Shown: in pieces, positions 36,087 through 36,519 of the stretch
How the letters are laid out: each line of letters starts with the position of its first letter
Position numbering within the stretch: position 1 is the stretch's first letter
NCBI GenBank assembly: GCA_036496265.1
Contig: DASXLL010000350.1
Span: forward strand, 1 to 36,519
DNA length: 36,519 nucleotides
Origin: CAYLLN01 sp036496265
GTDB taxonomy: Bacteria; Planctomycetota; Planctomycetia; Pirellulales; Pirellulaceae
Reading direction: 5' to 3'
Made by a program: the position numbers and the translations under genes
Notes under the pieces: generated by a model
Seen by the model: only the letters and a program-made list of their open reading frames with translations
What the model was told of the DNA's origin: nothing
Databases searched by the model: none

Positions 36087-36519
36087 CTAGGCGCTCTTCT
36101 GCATCGGTTCCTGCATCGGGAACAGCGGCCGGCGGCCCATCACGATGTCCTGATCGATGACGAACTTCGATCCCTTCGGCTGATCGGGCAGCTCGTACAT
36201 GATATCGACCATGACATGCTCGACGATCGACCGCAGGCCACGGGCGCCGGTCCCCTTCTTCAGCGCCTTGGCGGCAATGGCACTTAGCGCGCTCTCGGAA
36301 AACTCCAGGTGGCAATCTTCCATCTCGAACAGCGTCTGATACTGCTTGAGCAGCGCGTTTTTTGGCTCGGTGAGCACGCGGACAAGCCCCGGATGATCAA
36401 GCGGCGCGAGCGACGAGATCACCGGCAGGCGGCCGACGAGCTCGGGGATCATTCCGAACTCAAAAATATCCTCCGTTTGCACTTGCGGCAAAATATCCGC
36501 CAAGTCTTGCTCGTTCTTG
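36087..36519 (-). CDS. clpX: ATP-dependent Clp protease ATP-binding subunit ClpX (3' part)
   Basis: The C-terminal ~143 residues of ClpX; the gene continues beyond the window edge. GMIPELVGRLPVISSLAPLD matches the arginine-finger region, LTEPKNALLKQYQTLFEMED is the standard ClpX segment, and GTGARGLRSIVEHVMVDIMY is the sensor 2 region of the C-terminal domain. ClpX unfolds proteins for ClpP degradation. A terminator follows. The extra tail GRRPLFPMQEPMQKSA is short and Met/Pro-rich. ClpP and the front of ClpX lie beyond the window. Confidence 0.95.
   Translation of the reverse strand, partial: KNEQDLADILPQVQTEDIFEFGMIPELVGRLPVISSLAPLDHPGLVRVLTEPKNALLKQYQTLFEMEDCHLEFSESALSAIAAKALKKGTGARGLRSIVEHVMVDIMYELPDQPKGSKFVIDQDIVMGRRPLFPMQEPMQKSA

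Overview
The window is GC-rich bacterial chromosome, most likely from a planctomycete (Planctomycetota, probably Pirellulales-like). The evidence is a DUF1559 pseudopilin with the H-X9-DG motif, large secreted hydrolases with N-terminal signals, tandem multihaem cytochromes of the c554 type, a DUF6807 (PmoA-like) protein, frequent starts without a Shine-Dalgarno sequence, and many short palindromic repeats of kinds I recognise from planctomycete genomes. No rRNA, tRNA, CRISPR array, transposase or phage gene was seen.

Layout. 1-4606: a DUF6807 protein (-), a secreted S9/DPP-IV-like peptidase (+) and a small monohaem cytochrome (+). 4736-5510: an overlapping small-protein/nucleotidyltransferase pair resembling a toxin-antitoxin module. 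5711-7054: a 32-residue very basic ORF, a FabZ-like dehydratase and trmB. 7137-10282: rlmN (-), an M20 peptidase and a PD-(D/E)XK-like protein with no known function. 10353-15156: an acyl-CoA carboxylase beta chain (-), a secreted alpha/beta hydrolase (+) and a DUF479-like protein (-). 15410-18831: two overlapping pentahaem cytochrome genes. 18821-21955: an mlaE-mlaF-mlaD lipid-transport operon (-). 22130-29613: a type II secretion/type IV pilus-like operon with one GspE ATPase, three GspF-type membrane proteins, two minor pseudopilins, a PilX/GspK-like protein and a DUF1559 pseudopilin, much of it joined by ATGA overlaps. 29656-36519: a small membrane protein, an RraA-like protein (-), trpB (-), a sulfotransferase-like protein, two methyltransferases, a glycosyltransferase with a repeat-rich tail (-) and the 3' end of clpX (-).

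The most striking signal is not a gene. At least ten short repeat elements, several of them long near-perfect palindromes, lie in frame inside coding sequences: the peptidase, the hydrolase, both pentahaem cytochromes, MlaF, GspE, a minor pseudopilin and the PilX-like protein. They sit in places that should tolerate insertion: ahead of a membrane helix or prepilin leader, in surface loops, or at the C-terminus. Other palindromes flank genes, and in several cases they supply the TAG stop codon itself, most neatly at 34463-34507, where one palindrome carries the stops of two convergent genes. This resembles the protein-coding palindromic elements known from Rickettsia, but with several unrelated families in one genome. 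Family membership elsewhere in the genome could not be checked here.
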